NCBI GenBank assembly: GCA_051960855.1
Contig: JBQCDV010000159.1
Location: forward strand, 1-9,067
Direction of reading: 5' to 3'
Source of the DNA: JBQCDV01 sp051960855
GTDB taxonomy: Bacteria; Actinomycetota; Actinomycetes; JAJZTN01
DNA: 9,067 bases
Shown here: positions 1 to 5,841 of the stretch, one piece after another
How positions within the stretch are numbered: position 1 is the stretch's first letter
How the letters are laid out: each line of letters starts with the position of its first letter
Position numbers and translations under genes: made by a program
The notes under the pieces: model-generated
The model's database searches: none
What the model saw: the letters and a program-made list of their open reading frames with translations, nothing else
What the model was told of the DNA's origin: nothing

Positions 1-2
1 GC

Positions 3-74
3 ACGAACGTCGACTACCGGCTCGACACCGACGCCGCTCGTGCCTTCCTGGGTCAGTACGTCACGCTGCCCTGA
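3..74 (+). CDS. C-terminal fragment of an unidentified protein, cut by the window edge
   Basis: An open frame enters from the left edge and ends in TGA at 72-74, giving 23 residues that finish in FLGQYVTLP. Third codon positions are G or C in 20 of 23 codons, as in the neighbouring genes, which supports real coding sequence. It converges with the F420-dependent oxidoreductase; the two stop codons are only 4 bases apart, so there is no room for a conventional terminator between them. The visible part is too short to assign to a family, and I propose no function. Confidence 0.6.
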   Translation, partial: TNVDYRLDTDAARAFLGQYVTLP

Positions 75-78
75 ACGC

Positions 79-1032
79 TCACCGCAGTCGCGGCAGCACC
101 TCACTCTTGTAGAGCTCGAAGAACTGCCGGTAGTTCGGGCCCATGTTGGCGACGTAGATGTCGTCGAAGCCGGCCTGGCCGTACTGCTGGAACTGCTGCA
201 CGTGCGCGTCGACGTCGAGGCCGCAGACGGTGCTCTCGCGCGTCATGTCCTTGGTGACGAGCTGGCTGGCCTGCTCGAACTGCTTGGGTGACGGCAGCAC
301 CTGTGCGAGCTCGCCTGGCAGCCCTGCGTTGGCCCACAGCCGGTGCGCGATCTCGACGGCCTCGTCCTGGGTGTCGGCGATGCAGACCTTGTAGCCGACC
401 TGCGTCGCCTTGTCCGGCCCGGCTTTGGCCTTCCACTCCTTGACGTGATCGGCGTCCGGCATCGTCGTGACGAAGCCGTCGGCGATGCGCAGCGCCACGT
501 CGAAGGACTTGGGGCCGAAGGCCGACATGTACACCGGCACCTGCTCGTCCGGTCGCGTGTAGAGCTTGGCGTCCTCGACGGTGTAGTGCTTGCCGTAGTG
601 GTAAACCGTCTCCCCCGACCACAGCTGGCGCATCACCGCGATGGCTTCCTCGACCATCTCCAGGCGCACGTCCTCGCTCGGCCAGCGGCTGCCGGTGATG
701 TGCTCGTTGAGCGCCTCTCCGGTGCCGACGCCGAGCGTGAACTTCCCATCCAGCATGACGCTGGCGGTCGCGGCCGCCTGCGCGACGATCGCCGGATGGA
801 TGCGGATCGTCGGGCACGTCACGGCGGTCCCGACCTGCAGAGAGCACACCTGCGAGATCGCGCCGATGACCGACCAGACGAACGGGCTCTGGCCCTGGGC
901 GTTGTTCCACGGGTGGTAGTGGTCGCTGATCCACAGCGCCTCGAAGCCGGCATCCTGCGCCAGCCGGGCCTGCTCGACCAGCTCACGCGGGCTGTACTCC
1001 TCGCAGCTCAGGAAGTACCCGATGCGCTTCAT
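79..1032 (-). CDS. F420-dependent oxidoreductase, G6PDH (FGD)-like LLM-class family
   Basis: A 317-residue flavin-independent oxidoreductase of the luciferase-like (TIM-barrel) class that should use coenzyme F420 for hydride transfer, probably in the cytoplasm. The FGD-family signatures are clear: SDHYHPW at 36-42 (His38 and Trp42 match the catalytic His and Trp of mycobacterial FGD1), TPTIRIHPAIVAQA-like text around 74-87, GVGTGEALNE at 101-110 (Glu106 matches the catalytic acid), a GFDDIYVANMGP strand near 288-299, and the FFELYKSEVLPRLR end. The ATG start is fixed by GGAGG at 1039-1043, six bases upstream. It is about 19 residues shorter than FGD1 as I recall it, and I cannot align the phosphate-binding lysine/arginine set of FGD1 with confidence. 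Glucose-6-phosphate is therefore not assured as substrate; another alcohol, aldehyde or sugar is possible. The family is well established, the substrate is not. Confidence 0.9.
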   Translation of the reverse strand: MKRIGYFLSCEEYSPRELVEQARLAQDAGFEALWISDHYHPWNNAQGQSPFVWSVIGAISQVCSLQVGTAVTCPTIRIHPAIVAQAAATASVMLDGKFTLGVGTGEALNEHITGSRWPSEDVRLEMVEEAIAVMRQLWSGETVYHYGKHYTVEDAKLYTRPDEQVPVYMSAFGPKSFDVALRIADGFVTTMPDADHVKEWKAKAGPDKATQVGYKVCIADTQDEAVEIAHRLWANAGLPGELAQVLPSPKQFEQASQLVTKDMTRESTVCGLDVDAHVQQFQQYGQAGFDDIYVANMGPNYRQFFELYKSEVLPRLR

Positions 1033-1170
1033 AGGCGGCCTCCGTTTCGTCGTCCTGGCTTCGTCGTCTCCGTTGCGTTGTGACCGCTGGCGCCCGCCCT
1101 ACGCCTTGCCCCGCTGATTTCCCGAACGCCGCCCGCCGGGCTTCTCGCCGTGTCGCAGGTGCGAGAGGTG

Positions 1171-1176
1171 GGGAGG
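1171..1176 (+). promoter_or_regulatory. Ribosome binding site that decides the start of the proline-rich ORF
   Basis: GGGAGG lies 9 bases before the ATG at 1186. The same frame could open at a GTG at 1150, but no comparable purine-rich site precedes it, so the later ATG is preferred. Confidence 0.6.
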
Positions 1177-1185
1177 CTCGCGGTC

Positions 1186-1422
1186 ATGAGCGAGCAGCTG
1201 ACCGAGTTGGGAGCCGAGCGCGACGTGCACGCGCCGCTGTCGACGACGGCCCCGGACGCGCCACCCGTGCCCACCCCCGCTCCCGAGCCTCCGCCGATCG
1301 ACCCGAACGAGCCGGTTCCCGACGACCCGGGCCCGCTGCTGCCGGACACGCCGGAGACGTTGCCGCCCGCGCCGCCGGAACCGTCACCGGACGCCCCGCC
1401 CCCGCCGCCATCCCAGCCGTGA
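1186..1422 (+). CDS. Small proline-rich acidic protein of unknown function
   Basis: A 78-residue ORF beginning MSEQLTELGAERDV and then becoming almost entirely Pro, Asp, Glu, Ala and Thr, with PPxP-type runs (for example PVPTPAPEPPP) and a PPPPPSQP end. There is no signal peptide, membrane helix or recognised domain; it is predicted to be disordered and acidic. Support for coding comes from the strong ribosome binding site and high GC at third positions. A glycine-rich frame on the opposite strand (1029-1433) is its mirror image and looks less likely. It lies divergent from the F420 enzyme and 45 bases before the acetyltransferase. It may be a small stand-alone protein whose first 14 residues act as a short ordered segment. 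I do not recognise it and assign no role. Confidence 0.6.
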   Translation: MSEQLTELGAERDVHAPLSTTAPDAPPVPTPAPEPPPIDPNEPVPDDPGPLLPDTPETLPPAPPEPSPDAPPPPPSQP

Positions 1423-1456
1423 GAAAACGACAAGCCTGTCGAGCCCGCTGATCGTT

Positions 1457-1462
1457 ACGGTG
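1457..1462 (+). promoter_or_regulatory. Possible -10 element for a leaderless acetyltransferase transcript
   Basis: TACGGT fits the actinobacterial TANNNT -10 pattern and ends 5 bases before the ATG at 1468. That is the spacing expected when transcription starts at the A of the start codon. There is no good Shine-Dalgarno sequence in front of this ATG and no clear -35 element, so this is a weak inference. Confidence 0.25.
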
Positions 1463-1467
1463 CGGGG

Positions 1468-2331
1468 ATGACGGGTTCGTCCAGCGGCTCCGTACGCCGG
1501 TTCAACCAGACCGATGTCGATGGATGGTGGCGTGCGACCCAGGCCTATCGTGACGCCGACCCCCTTTTGACCAACGTGATCAGCAGCGTCGCGACGGGTG
1601 TCCGGAACGGGCGCTACGACGACGCGCGGCTCTGGGCGGTGACGGATGGCCACGTCGTGGGAGCGGCGATCCAGACTCCGCCTCTGCGCGTGCTGCTCGG
1701 TCCGATGACCGAGCTCGCCGCGCGGGCAGTGGCCTCAGACGTGCTGACGCTGCCGGACCGGCCAGCGGGCTTCGCTGGCCCGCTCGATGCAGCCAACGCC
1801 GCTGCTGCCCACGTTGCGGAGCTCACGGGTGCCACCGTGTCGCCAGGTCGCGAGGAGTTGTTGCGCGTCCTGCGCGAGTACACCCCGCCGCCACCAACAC
1901 CGGGACGGGCGCGCCGCGCGAGGCCGGACGATGCCGGAGAGCTCGAGTCGGTCGCCGACGTCATGACGGCCTTCCACGACGAGCTCGGCCAGGTGGGGCA
2001 CGACAACCGCCGTGCGGCCGAGGAGCGGCTGCAGTCGGGCTGGTGGTGGTGGGAGGTGGACGGCGAGCGGGTAGCCGCGGCCGCCCACGCGCCGCTCGTC
2101 GAGACCCCGCGGGGCGCGATCGGCCGCATCGGTCCGGTGTGGACTGCACCGGCGCACCGTCGGTGCGGGTACGCGGCGGCGGTCACGGCGGCGGTGACCG
2201 AGCAGCTGCTGCCCCGATGCCACACGGTGATGCTCTACACCGACGCCGCCAACGCGACGAGCAACGGGGTCTACGCCCGGCTCGGCTTCGAGACGACCGC
2301 CGAGGTCGGCGAGGTTAGCCTGCAGTGGTGA
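1468..2331 (+). CDS. GNAT-family N-acetyltransferase
   Basis: A 287-residue protein whose C-terminal half (about 148-287) is a GNAT acetyl-CoA-dependent acetyltransferase domain. Motif A is visible as IGPVWTAPAHRRCGYAAAV at 221-239, with the R-x-x-G-x-A pyrophosphate loop at 231-236. Motif B is N-x-x-SN-x-x-Y-x-x-x-GF at 262-274. The N-terminal half (about 10-135) is GNAT-like in size but has no clear acetyl-CoA loop, giving the two-lobed layout common in actinobacterial members. A proline-rich joint (PPPPTPG, 141-147) separates the halves. Four consecutive tryptophans occur at 192-195. The acceptor substrate cannot be read from sequence. Its last 7 bases overlap the start of the GST-like gene, so the two are probably cotranscribed and translationally coupled. 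Confidence 0.88.
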   Translation: MTGSSSGSVRRFNQTDVDGWWRATQAYRDADPLLTNVISSVATGVRNGRYDDARLWAVTDGHVVGAAIQTPPLRVLLGPMTELAARAVASDVLTLPDRPAGFAGPLDAANAAAAHVAELTGATVSPGREELLRVLREYTPPPPTPGRARRARPDDAGELESVADVMTAFHDELGQVGHDNRRAAEERLQSGWWWWEVDGERVAAAAHAPLVETPRGAIGRIGPVWTAPAHRRCGYAAAVTAAVTEQLLPRCHTVMLYTDAANATSNGVYARLGFETTAEVGEVSLQW

Positions 2332-3377
2332 CGCAGCAGCAGCACGACGCGACCCACGACAAGCCCGGCGTCTATGTCAACCCCTCGGGCGAGTTCAACC
2401 GCGACCAGCGATACATCACCACGCGGATCACGCAGGACGGCCGGGACGGCTACCCCGTCGAGGCGGGCCGCTACCGCCTCGTGGCCGCCCGTGCCTGCCC
2501 GTGGGCCAACCGCGCCATCATCGTGCGGCGCCTGCTGGGTCTCGAGGATGCGATCTCCATGGCCCTGTGCGGACCGACGCACGACGAGCGCAGCTGGACC
2601 TTCGATCTCGACCCGGACGGACGCGACCCGGTGCTGGGCTACGAGCGGCTGCAGGAGGCGTACTTCAAGCGTTTCCCCGACTACCCGCGCGGCATCACGG
2701 TGCCGGCGATGGTCGACATCCCGAGCGGTGCGGTCGTGACGAACGACTACGCCCAGATGACGCTGGACTTCTCGACGCAGTGGAGTGACTACCACCGGGA
2801 GGGGGCCCCGGACCTCTACCCCGAGGACCGGCGCGACGAGATCGACGACGTGATGCGCAAGGTCTTCGTCGACGTCAACAACGGCGTCTACCAGTGCGGC
2901 TTCGCCGGCAACCAGGAGGCCTACGAGCGGGCCTACCGCAAGCTGTGGTCGCGGCTCGACTGGCTCTCCGACCGGCTCGCGACGCAGCGCTACCTCGTCG
3001 GCGACACGATCACGGAGGCCGACGTCCGGCTCTTCACGACCCTGGCGCGCTTCGACCCCGTCTACCACGGACACTTCAAGTGCAACCGGCAGAAGCTCGC
3101 CGAGCTCCCCGTGCTGTGGGCCTACGCGCGTGACCTGTTCCAGACCCCTGGTTTCGGCGACACGATCGACTTCGTGCAGATCAAGCAGCACTACTACATC
3201 GTGCAGCGCGACATCAATCCCACCGGCGTCGTGCCGCTGGGTCCGGACCTGACGAACTGGCTGGAGCCACACGGGCGTGAGGAGCTGGGCGGTCGGCCGT
3301 TCGGCGACGGCACGCCCCCACCCCCGCCGAAGCCCGCTGAGCAGGTGCCACCGGATCACACCCCGTTGTCAGCCTGA
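2325..3377 (+). CDS. Xi-class GST-like protein, glutathionyl-hydroquinone reductase (YqjG/PcpF) family
   Basis: A 350-residue cytoplasmic thiol-dependent reductase of the family that in proteobacteria and fungi reduces glutathionyl-hydroquinones. The thioredoxin-like domain carries the catalytic Cys in CPWANR (Cys58) and TVPAMVD at 125-131. The helical domain has the family signatures GVYQCGFAGNQEAYE (187-201), RYLVGDTITEADVRLFTTL (222-240) and RFDPVYHGHFKCN (242-254), then INPTGVVPLGP (298-308). The GTG at 2325 is chosen because GAGG at 2311-2314 lies 10 bases upstream; GTG at 2328, in the same frame, is the alternative. At the start of helix 3, where classical members have a Glu-Ser pair that holds the gamma-glutamyl group of glutathione, this protein reads TNDYAQM (139-145). 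In an actinomycete this suggests mycothiol or another thiol as cofactor (inference). The C-terminal tail is proline-rich (PPPPPKP, 331-337). Confidence 0.9.
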   Translation: MVTQQQHDATHDKPGVYVNPSGEFNRDQRYITTRITQDGRDGYPVEAGRYRLVAARACPWANRAIIVRRLLGLEDAISMALCGPTHDERSWTFDLDPDGRDPVLGYERLQEAYFKRFPDYPRGITVPAMVDIPSGAVVTNDYAQMTLDFSTQWSDYHREGAPDLYPEDRRDEIDDVMRKVFVDVNNGVYQCGFAGNQEAYERAYRKLWSRLDWLSDRLATQRYLVGDTITEADVRLFTTLARFDPVYHGHFKCNRQKLAELPVLWAYARDLFQTPGFGDTIDFVQIKQHYYIVQRDINPTGVVPLGPDLTNWLEPHGREELGGRPFGDGTPPPPPKPAEQVPPDHTPLSA

Positions 3378-3382
3378 CCCTT

Positions 3383-3402
3383 GCACCTCGAGGTCGAGGT
3401 GC
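3383..3402. terminator. Inverted repeat between convergent genes, likely bidirectional terminator
   Basis: GCACCTCGA and TCGAGGTGC form a perfect 9-bp inverted repeat around a GG centre. It begins 5 bases after the stop of the GST-like gene and lies 50 bases beyond the stop of the leftward membrane-protein gene. It has no T-tract on either strand, which is usual for high-GC actinomycete terminators. A short operator is the alternative reading, but the position between convergent genes favours termination. Confidence 0.5.
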
Positions 3403-3452
3403 GCAGCGGGTCATGTCGACAGGTTGTCAGGGCCGCGAGGTGAACTCCAGAA

Positions 3453-3881
3453 TCATCTGGCGAGGCCGCGGCGCCGCTGGGCCAGCAGGGCCAATGCGCC
3501 CAGGACCGCCACGGACTCCGACCCGAGGGACAGCCAGATCGGCATACCTTGCCAGCGCTCGTGTACGCCGAAGAAGCCGAGACTCGTCGTTGACAGAACG
3601 AGCGCGCCGATGCTGCCCGCCCCGAAGACCAAGCAGGCTAGCACCGGGAGCAGCGACCGGCTGGCCAGCAGCCAGACAGCGAAGGCGATCCCGACGATGC
3701 CCTGGGCGACAAAGGACGGGCCCACGATCGCGACGTCCTTGAACCCCTGCGCGTACTGCTCGAGGTGCACCGCCGCTGACATCAGCACGGCCGCTCCCGT
3801 CAAAGCGACGAGAAGTGCCTCGCCGACCGGAAGCGCTTGCTGCTCGCGGGTGTAGGCACGTGGACGCGAGGTCACGCTCAT
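3453..3881 (-). CDS. Four-helix integral membrane protein of unknown function, coupled to Rieske gene
   Basis: A 142-residue protein with four predicted transmembrane helices at about 21-39, 52-72, 76-97 and 116-134 and basic ends (QRRRGLAR at the C terminus). A His in the first helix exit (HLEQY, 39-43) and IVGPSFVAQGIVGIAFAV in helix 2 resemble small uncharacterised actinobacterial membrane proteins with an HLxxY motif; I know of no function for them. The ATG overlaps the TGA of the Rieske gene as ATGA (3878-3881), so translation is probably coupled and the two proteins probably act together. The frame stays open upstream to 4418, but that part mirrors the Rieske coding region and is arginine-rich nonsense. 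Whether His39 binds a cofactor is not known. Confidence 0.85.
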   Translation of the reverse strand: MSVTSRPRAYTREQQALPVGEALLVALTGAAVLMSAAVHLEQYAQGFKDVAIVGPSFVAQGIVGIAFAVWLLASRSLLPVLACLVFGAGSIGALVLSTTSLGFFGVHERWQGMPIWLSLGSESVAVLGALALLAQRRRGLAR

Positions 3882-4369
3882 GCTGGGAACACCTGCCCAT
3901 CCTTCACAGTGACGGGGAAGTCGGCCAACGGCGAGGGCGCGGGGCCAGCAACGTTCTTGCCGGTGAGGGTGAAGCGGGAGCCGTGGCAGGGGCAGTCGAG
4001 CTCCTTGCCGGCGGGGACGACGGTGCAGCCGGCGTGCGTGCACTTGGCGCTCAGACCCTTGATCGTGCCTGCCGTCGGCTGGGTGAGGAGGATGTCCTGC
4101 CCGTTGGGGGCGGTGGCGGACACCGCACCTCCGACGGGGATGTCGCTCACCTTGGCTAGGGCGGTCGGGCCAGCCGCCCCACTTCCGCTGGCCGCTCCGC
4201 CCGAAGCGCCGGCCCCGGCGCCGCCCGCTCCAGCACCCGCTCCGCTTCCGGAGTCGGCGGTGGAGGTGGTCGAGCACCCGACCAGCGCGCCGAGACCTGC
4301 GACAGCACCGGCCGCCAGCAGGCAGCGGCGGGTGACGGCGCCGGAAACGGGGGTGGTGGTGTCGGTCAC
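3878..4369 (-). CDS. Tat-exported Rieske [2Fe-2S] lipoprotein
   Basis: A 163-residue Rieske iron-sulfur protein predicted to sit on the outer face of the membrane. The N terminus has a twin-arginine signal (TRRCLL, Arg14-Arg15), a hydrophobic stretch (17-30) and a lipobox L-V-G-C with Cys32 as the lipidated residue. A Gly/Ala/Ser linker runs from about 38 to 68. The Rieske domain (about 70-163) has CTHAGC at 110-115 and CPCHGS at 126-131: Cys110, His112, Cys126 and His129 are the cluster ligands, and Cys115 with Cys128 form the family's disulfide, so the high-potential type is complete. The GTG start at 4369 is preferred because TGGAG lies 7 bases upstream and the Tat signal then begins at residue 13; a longer frame back to 4462 would place about 31 arginine-rich residues before it. 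No cytochrome b or c gene is nearby, so it is not part of a visible bc1 operon. It follows the anti-sigma gene after 99 bases. Confidence 0.93.
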   Translation of the reverse strand: MTDTTTPVSGAVTRRCLLAAGAVAGLGALVGCSTTSTADSGSGAGAGAGGAGAGASGGAASGSGAAGPTALAKVSDIPVGGAVSATAPNGQDILLTQPTAGTIKGLSAKCTHAGCTVVPAGKELDCPCHGSRFTLTGKNVAGPAPSPLADFPVTVKDGQVFPA

Positions 4370-4376
4370 GGGAGCA

Positions 4377-4381
4377 CTCCA
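4377..4381 (-). promoter_or_regulatory. Ribosome binding site that fixes the Rieske gene start
   Basis: Read on the minus strand this is TGGAG, 7 bases before the GTG at 4369. It is the only good site in the gap and rules against the longer in-frame start at 4462. Confidence 0.65.
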
Positions 4382-4468
4382 GAGATGAGGGAACGGACGG
4401 ACCTTTCGACGCTGCCACACCGGCGCGGCTCGGGCGCGGCCAGGGCGGCAGGTCCTGAGCATTGACGG

Positions 4469-5239
4469 CTACGTCTTGCGTGGCTCCAACCGAAGCAGCA
4501 CGTGACCCTGGGGGTCCGCGATGCGCAGCTCGGAGATCTCGGCCAGTCCAGCGGAGGTGGCCGCCGTGATAAGAGCGGGTCGATTGGCGAGCGCATGCCA
4601 GGATGCGACCCGCTCGACAGTGGTGCCGCGGGCGACCTCGAGCACGTACTCGGCGCCGGCCTGGTAGTCCTCACCCCAGTCCGACGCGCCGCCACCGTCC
4701 GCGCTCAGGAGCTCACAGCTCATCTCGATGCGGCTACCCCAGGCGACCGGCTGGACCGATGCCTGAGCTGACACCGGACCCGACGACGTCGGCGCGAAGG
4801 CGACGGCGGTCGAGGGCGCGGACGACGTTCGCGACGTGACCAGACCGCTGCCGAGGACACCTGCCAGGACCGAGACCAGCACGGCGGCCAGCCCGAGCGC
4901 CGCTCGCTGCAGGCGACGCCTGCGCCGGACCCGCGCTACCTGTGCCAGCAAGTCGGGCAGCAGAGTCGACGGCGGAACGAGCGGGGGCAGGAAGTCGCCC
5001 CAGCCGCGCTCGTCGACGTTCTCGCACGCCGCGTCCTCGGAAGCGTCGGCGCCGGTCGGGTCGTCCTCGAGCGTCGGGCCGGGCACGCGAGCGAGCAGAC
5101 CCGGCAGCGGAACGAGGGCGCCGACAGCGTCGCGACACACCGCGCAGGTCTCGAGGTGGGCCTCGAAGACCGCCCGGTCGGCCGGGGGCAGCGCGCCCAG
5201 GACATAGGCCGCGTCCCACTCGCACAGCGGAGCGCTCAC
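4469..5239 (-). CDS. rslA: Membrane-bound zinc anti-sigma factor, RslA-like
   Basis: A 256-residue single-pass anti-sigma factor that should hold the adjacent ECF sigma factor inactive at the membrane. The cytoplasmic N-terminal part has the zinc-binding ZAS signature H-x3-C-x2-C (His28, Cys32, Cys35) after WDAAYVLGAL (8-17), wording that also occurs in M. tuberculosis RslA as I remember it. Cys6 may be the fourth zinc ligand. A negatively charged linker (about 56-78) precedes a basic RRRRR (105-109), a membrane helix (about 112-134) and an outer domain of about 120 residues ending HVLLRLEPRKT. In RslA, oxidation of the zinc cysteines releases the sigma factor; the same is inferred here. The GTG start overlaps the sigma stop as GTGA (5236-5239), so production is coupled. 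The symbol is by similarity to the mycobacterial pair; this is a homologue, not a proven orthologue. Confidence 0.9.
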   Translation of the reverse strand: MSAPLCEWDAAYVLGALPPADRAVFEAHLETCAVCRDAVGALVPLPGLLARVPGPTLEDDPTGADASEDAACENVDERGWGDFLPPLVPPSTLLPDLLAQVARVRRRRRLQRAALGLAAVLVSVLAGVLGSGLVTSRTSSAPSTAVAFAPTSSGPVSAQASVQPVAWGSRIEMSCELLSADGGGASDWGEDYQAGAEYVLEVARGTTVERVASWHALANRPALITAATSAGLAEISELRIADPQGHVLLRLEPRKT

Positions 5240-5757
5240 GACGTCGTCACCCCCAGCTCGGCCAGGGCGAGCCGCAGGGCCCGCAGGGCGTAGTGCAGCC
5301 GGGACTTGACCGTGCCCTCGGGTATGCCCAGAACCGCCGCAGCCTGAGGCGTCGTGCGGCCGAGGTAGTAGCAGTGCACGACGACGGCCCGGTGGTCGGG
5401 CGAGAGCCGCCGGAGCGCTTCCGCCACGAGAGAGGACTGCACGAGCGCGTCGGTCTCGTCCTCGAGCCGACCCTCCGGCAGGTCGTCGGCGACAACCTCG
5501 TGCCGGCGACGCGGCGTCCGCCAGTCGTCAATCGCCAGACGACGGACTGTGGTCACCAGCCAGGATCGCTGAGCCGGCAACGCCGCCGGCATGTCGTCAA
5601 GGTGACGCCAAGCGCGGAGCATCGTCTCCTGGACAAGATCCTCGGCACGCGCGGCGTCGTTGTCCGACAGCCGCAGGGCGACCGCCCAGAGCACGCGGGC
5701 ATGCTCCTCGTGGAGGGCGCGCAAGGCAGCGTCCCGAACGGCGTCGTCGGTGGCCAT
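5236..5757 (-). CDS. sigL: ECF sigma factor, SigL-like
   Basis: A 173-residue sigma-70-family factor of the extracytoplasmic-function type, directing RNA polymerase to stress promoters. Region 2 spans about 14-80 with the region 2.2 core AEDLVQETMLRAW (38-50). Region 4 spans about 110-165 with a helix-turn-helix at TTPQAAAVLGIPEGTVKSRL (135-154). The ending ALRALRLALAELGV closely resembles the end of M. tuberculosis SigL as I recall it, and the partner anti-sigma is RslA-like. Only regions 2 and 4 are present, with a short linker, as usual for ECF factors. GGAGGGAGG at 5761-5769 precedes the ATG by 4-8 bases. A likely self-recognised promoter lies at 5809-5836. Sigma, anti-sigma, Rieske and membrane protein run in one direction and probably form one operon. 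Confidence 0.93.
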   Translation of the reverse strand: MATDDAVRDAALRALHEEHARVLWAVALRLSDNDAARAEDLVQETMLRAWRHLDDMPAALPAQRSWLVTTVRRLAIDDWRTPRRRHEVVADDLPEGRLEDETDALVQSSLVAEALRRLSPDHRAVVVHCYYLGRTTPQAAAVLGIPEGTVKSRLHYALRALRLALAELGVTTS

Positions 5758-5808
5758 GCGTCCTCCCTCCCTGCGGGTGCGTGCGTCTGGGTTGGACCTC
5801 CACTGCCA

Positions 5809-5836
5809 GAAACGGAGGGACGGCCCGATTGGTTCA
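5809..5836 (-). promoter_or_regulatory. Probable autoregulated ECF (SigL-type) promoter
   Basis: On the minus strand the -35 element TGAACC (5831-5836) is followed by a 16-base spacer and CGTTTC (5809-5814). This fits the AAC / CGT pattern of ECF promoters, and TGAACC is the -35 reported for mycobacterial SigL targets. Transcription would begin near 5802, giving an untranslated leader of about 45 bases. The -35 begins only 5 bases after the stop of the upstream lyase gene, so the promoter fills the whole 84-base gap. I found no second copy with correct spacing elsewhere in the window, including in front of the Rieske gene. Confidence 0.7.
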
Positions 5837-5841
5837 ACCCA

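Noticed and set aside
1029..1433. Glycine/serine-rich frame on the minus strand
   Set aside because: It mirrors the proline-rich ORF (CCG read as CGG) and has no good ribosome binding site; the plus-strand ORF has one.
1499..1504. TGAACC on the minus strand, resembling the SigL -35
   Set aside because: No CGT at 16-17 bases downstream, and it lies inside the acetyltransferase pointing away from any gene start.
2271..3359. 362-codon frame on the minus strand
   Set aside because: Antisense to the GST-like gene, which has a full set of family motifs; no recognisable domain in the shadow.
3882..4418. Upstream extension of the four-helix membrane protein frame
   Set aside because: It overlaps the Rieske gene in another frame and is a low-complexity Arg/His-rich translation. 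The ATGA overlap at 3878-3881 gives a natural start.
4400..4450. GC-rich stretch between anti-sigma and Rieske genes considered as a terminator
   Set aside because: The repeated GGCGCGGC elements are direct rather than inverted, so no stable hairpin is evident; readthrough is plausible.
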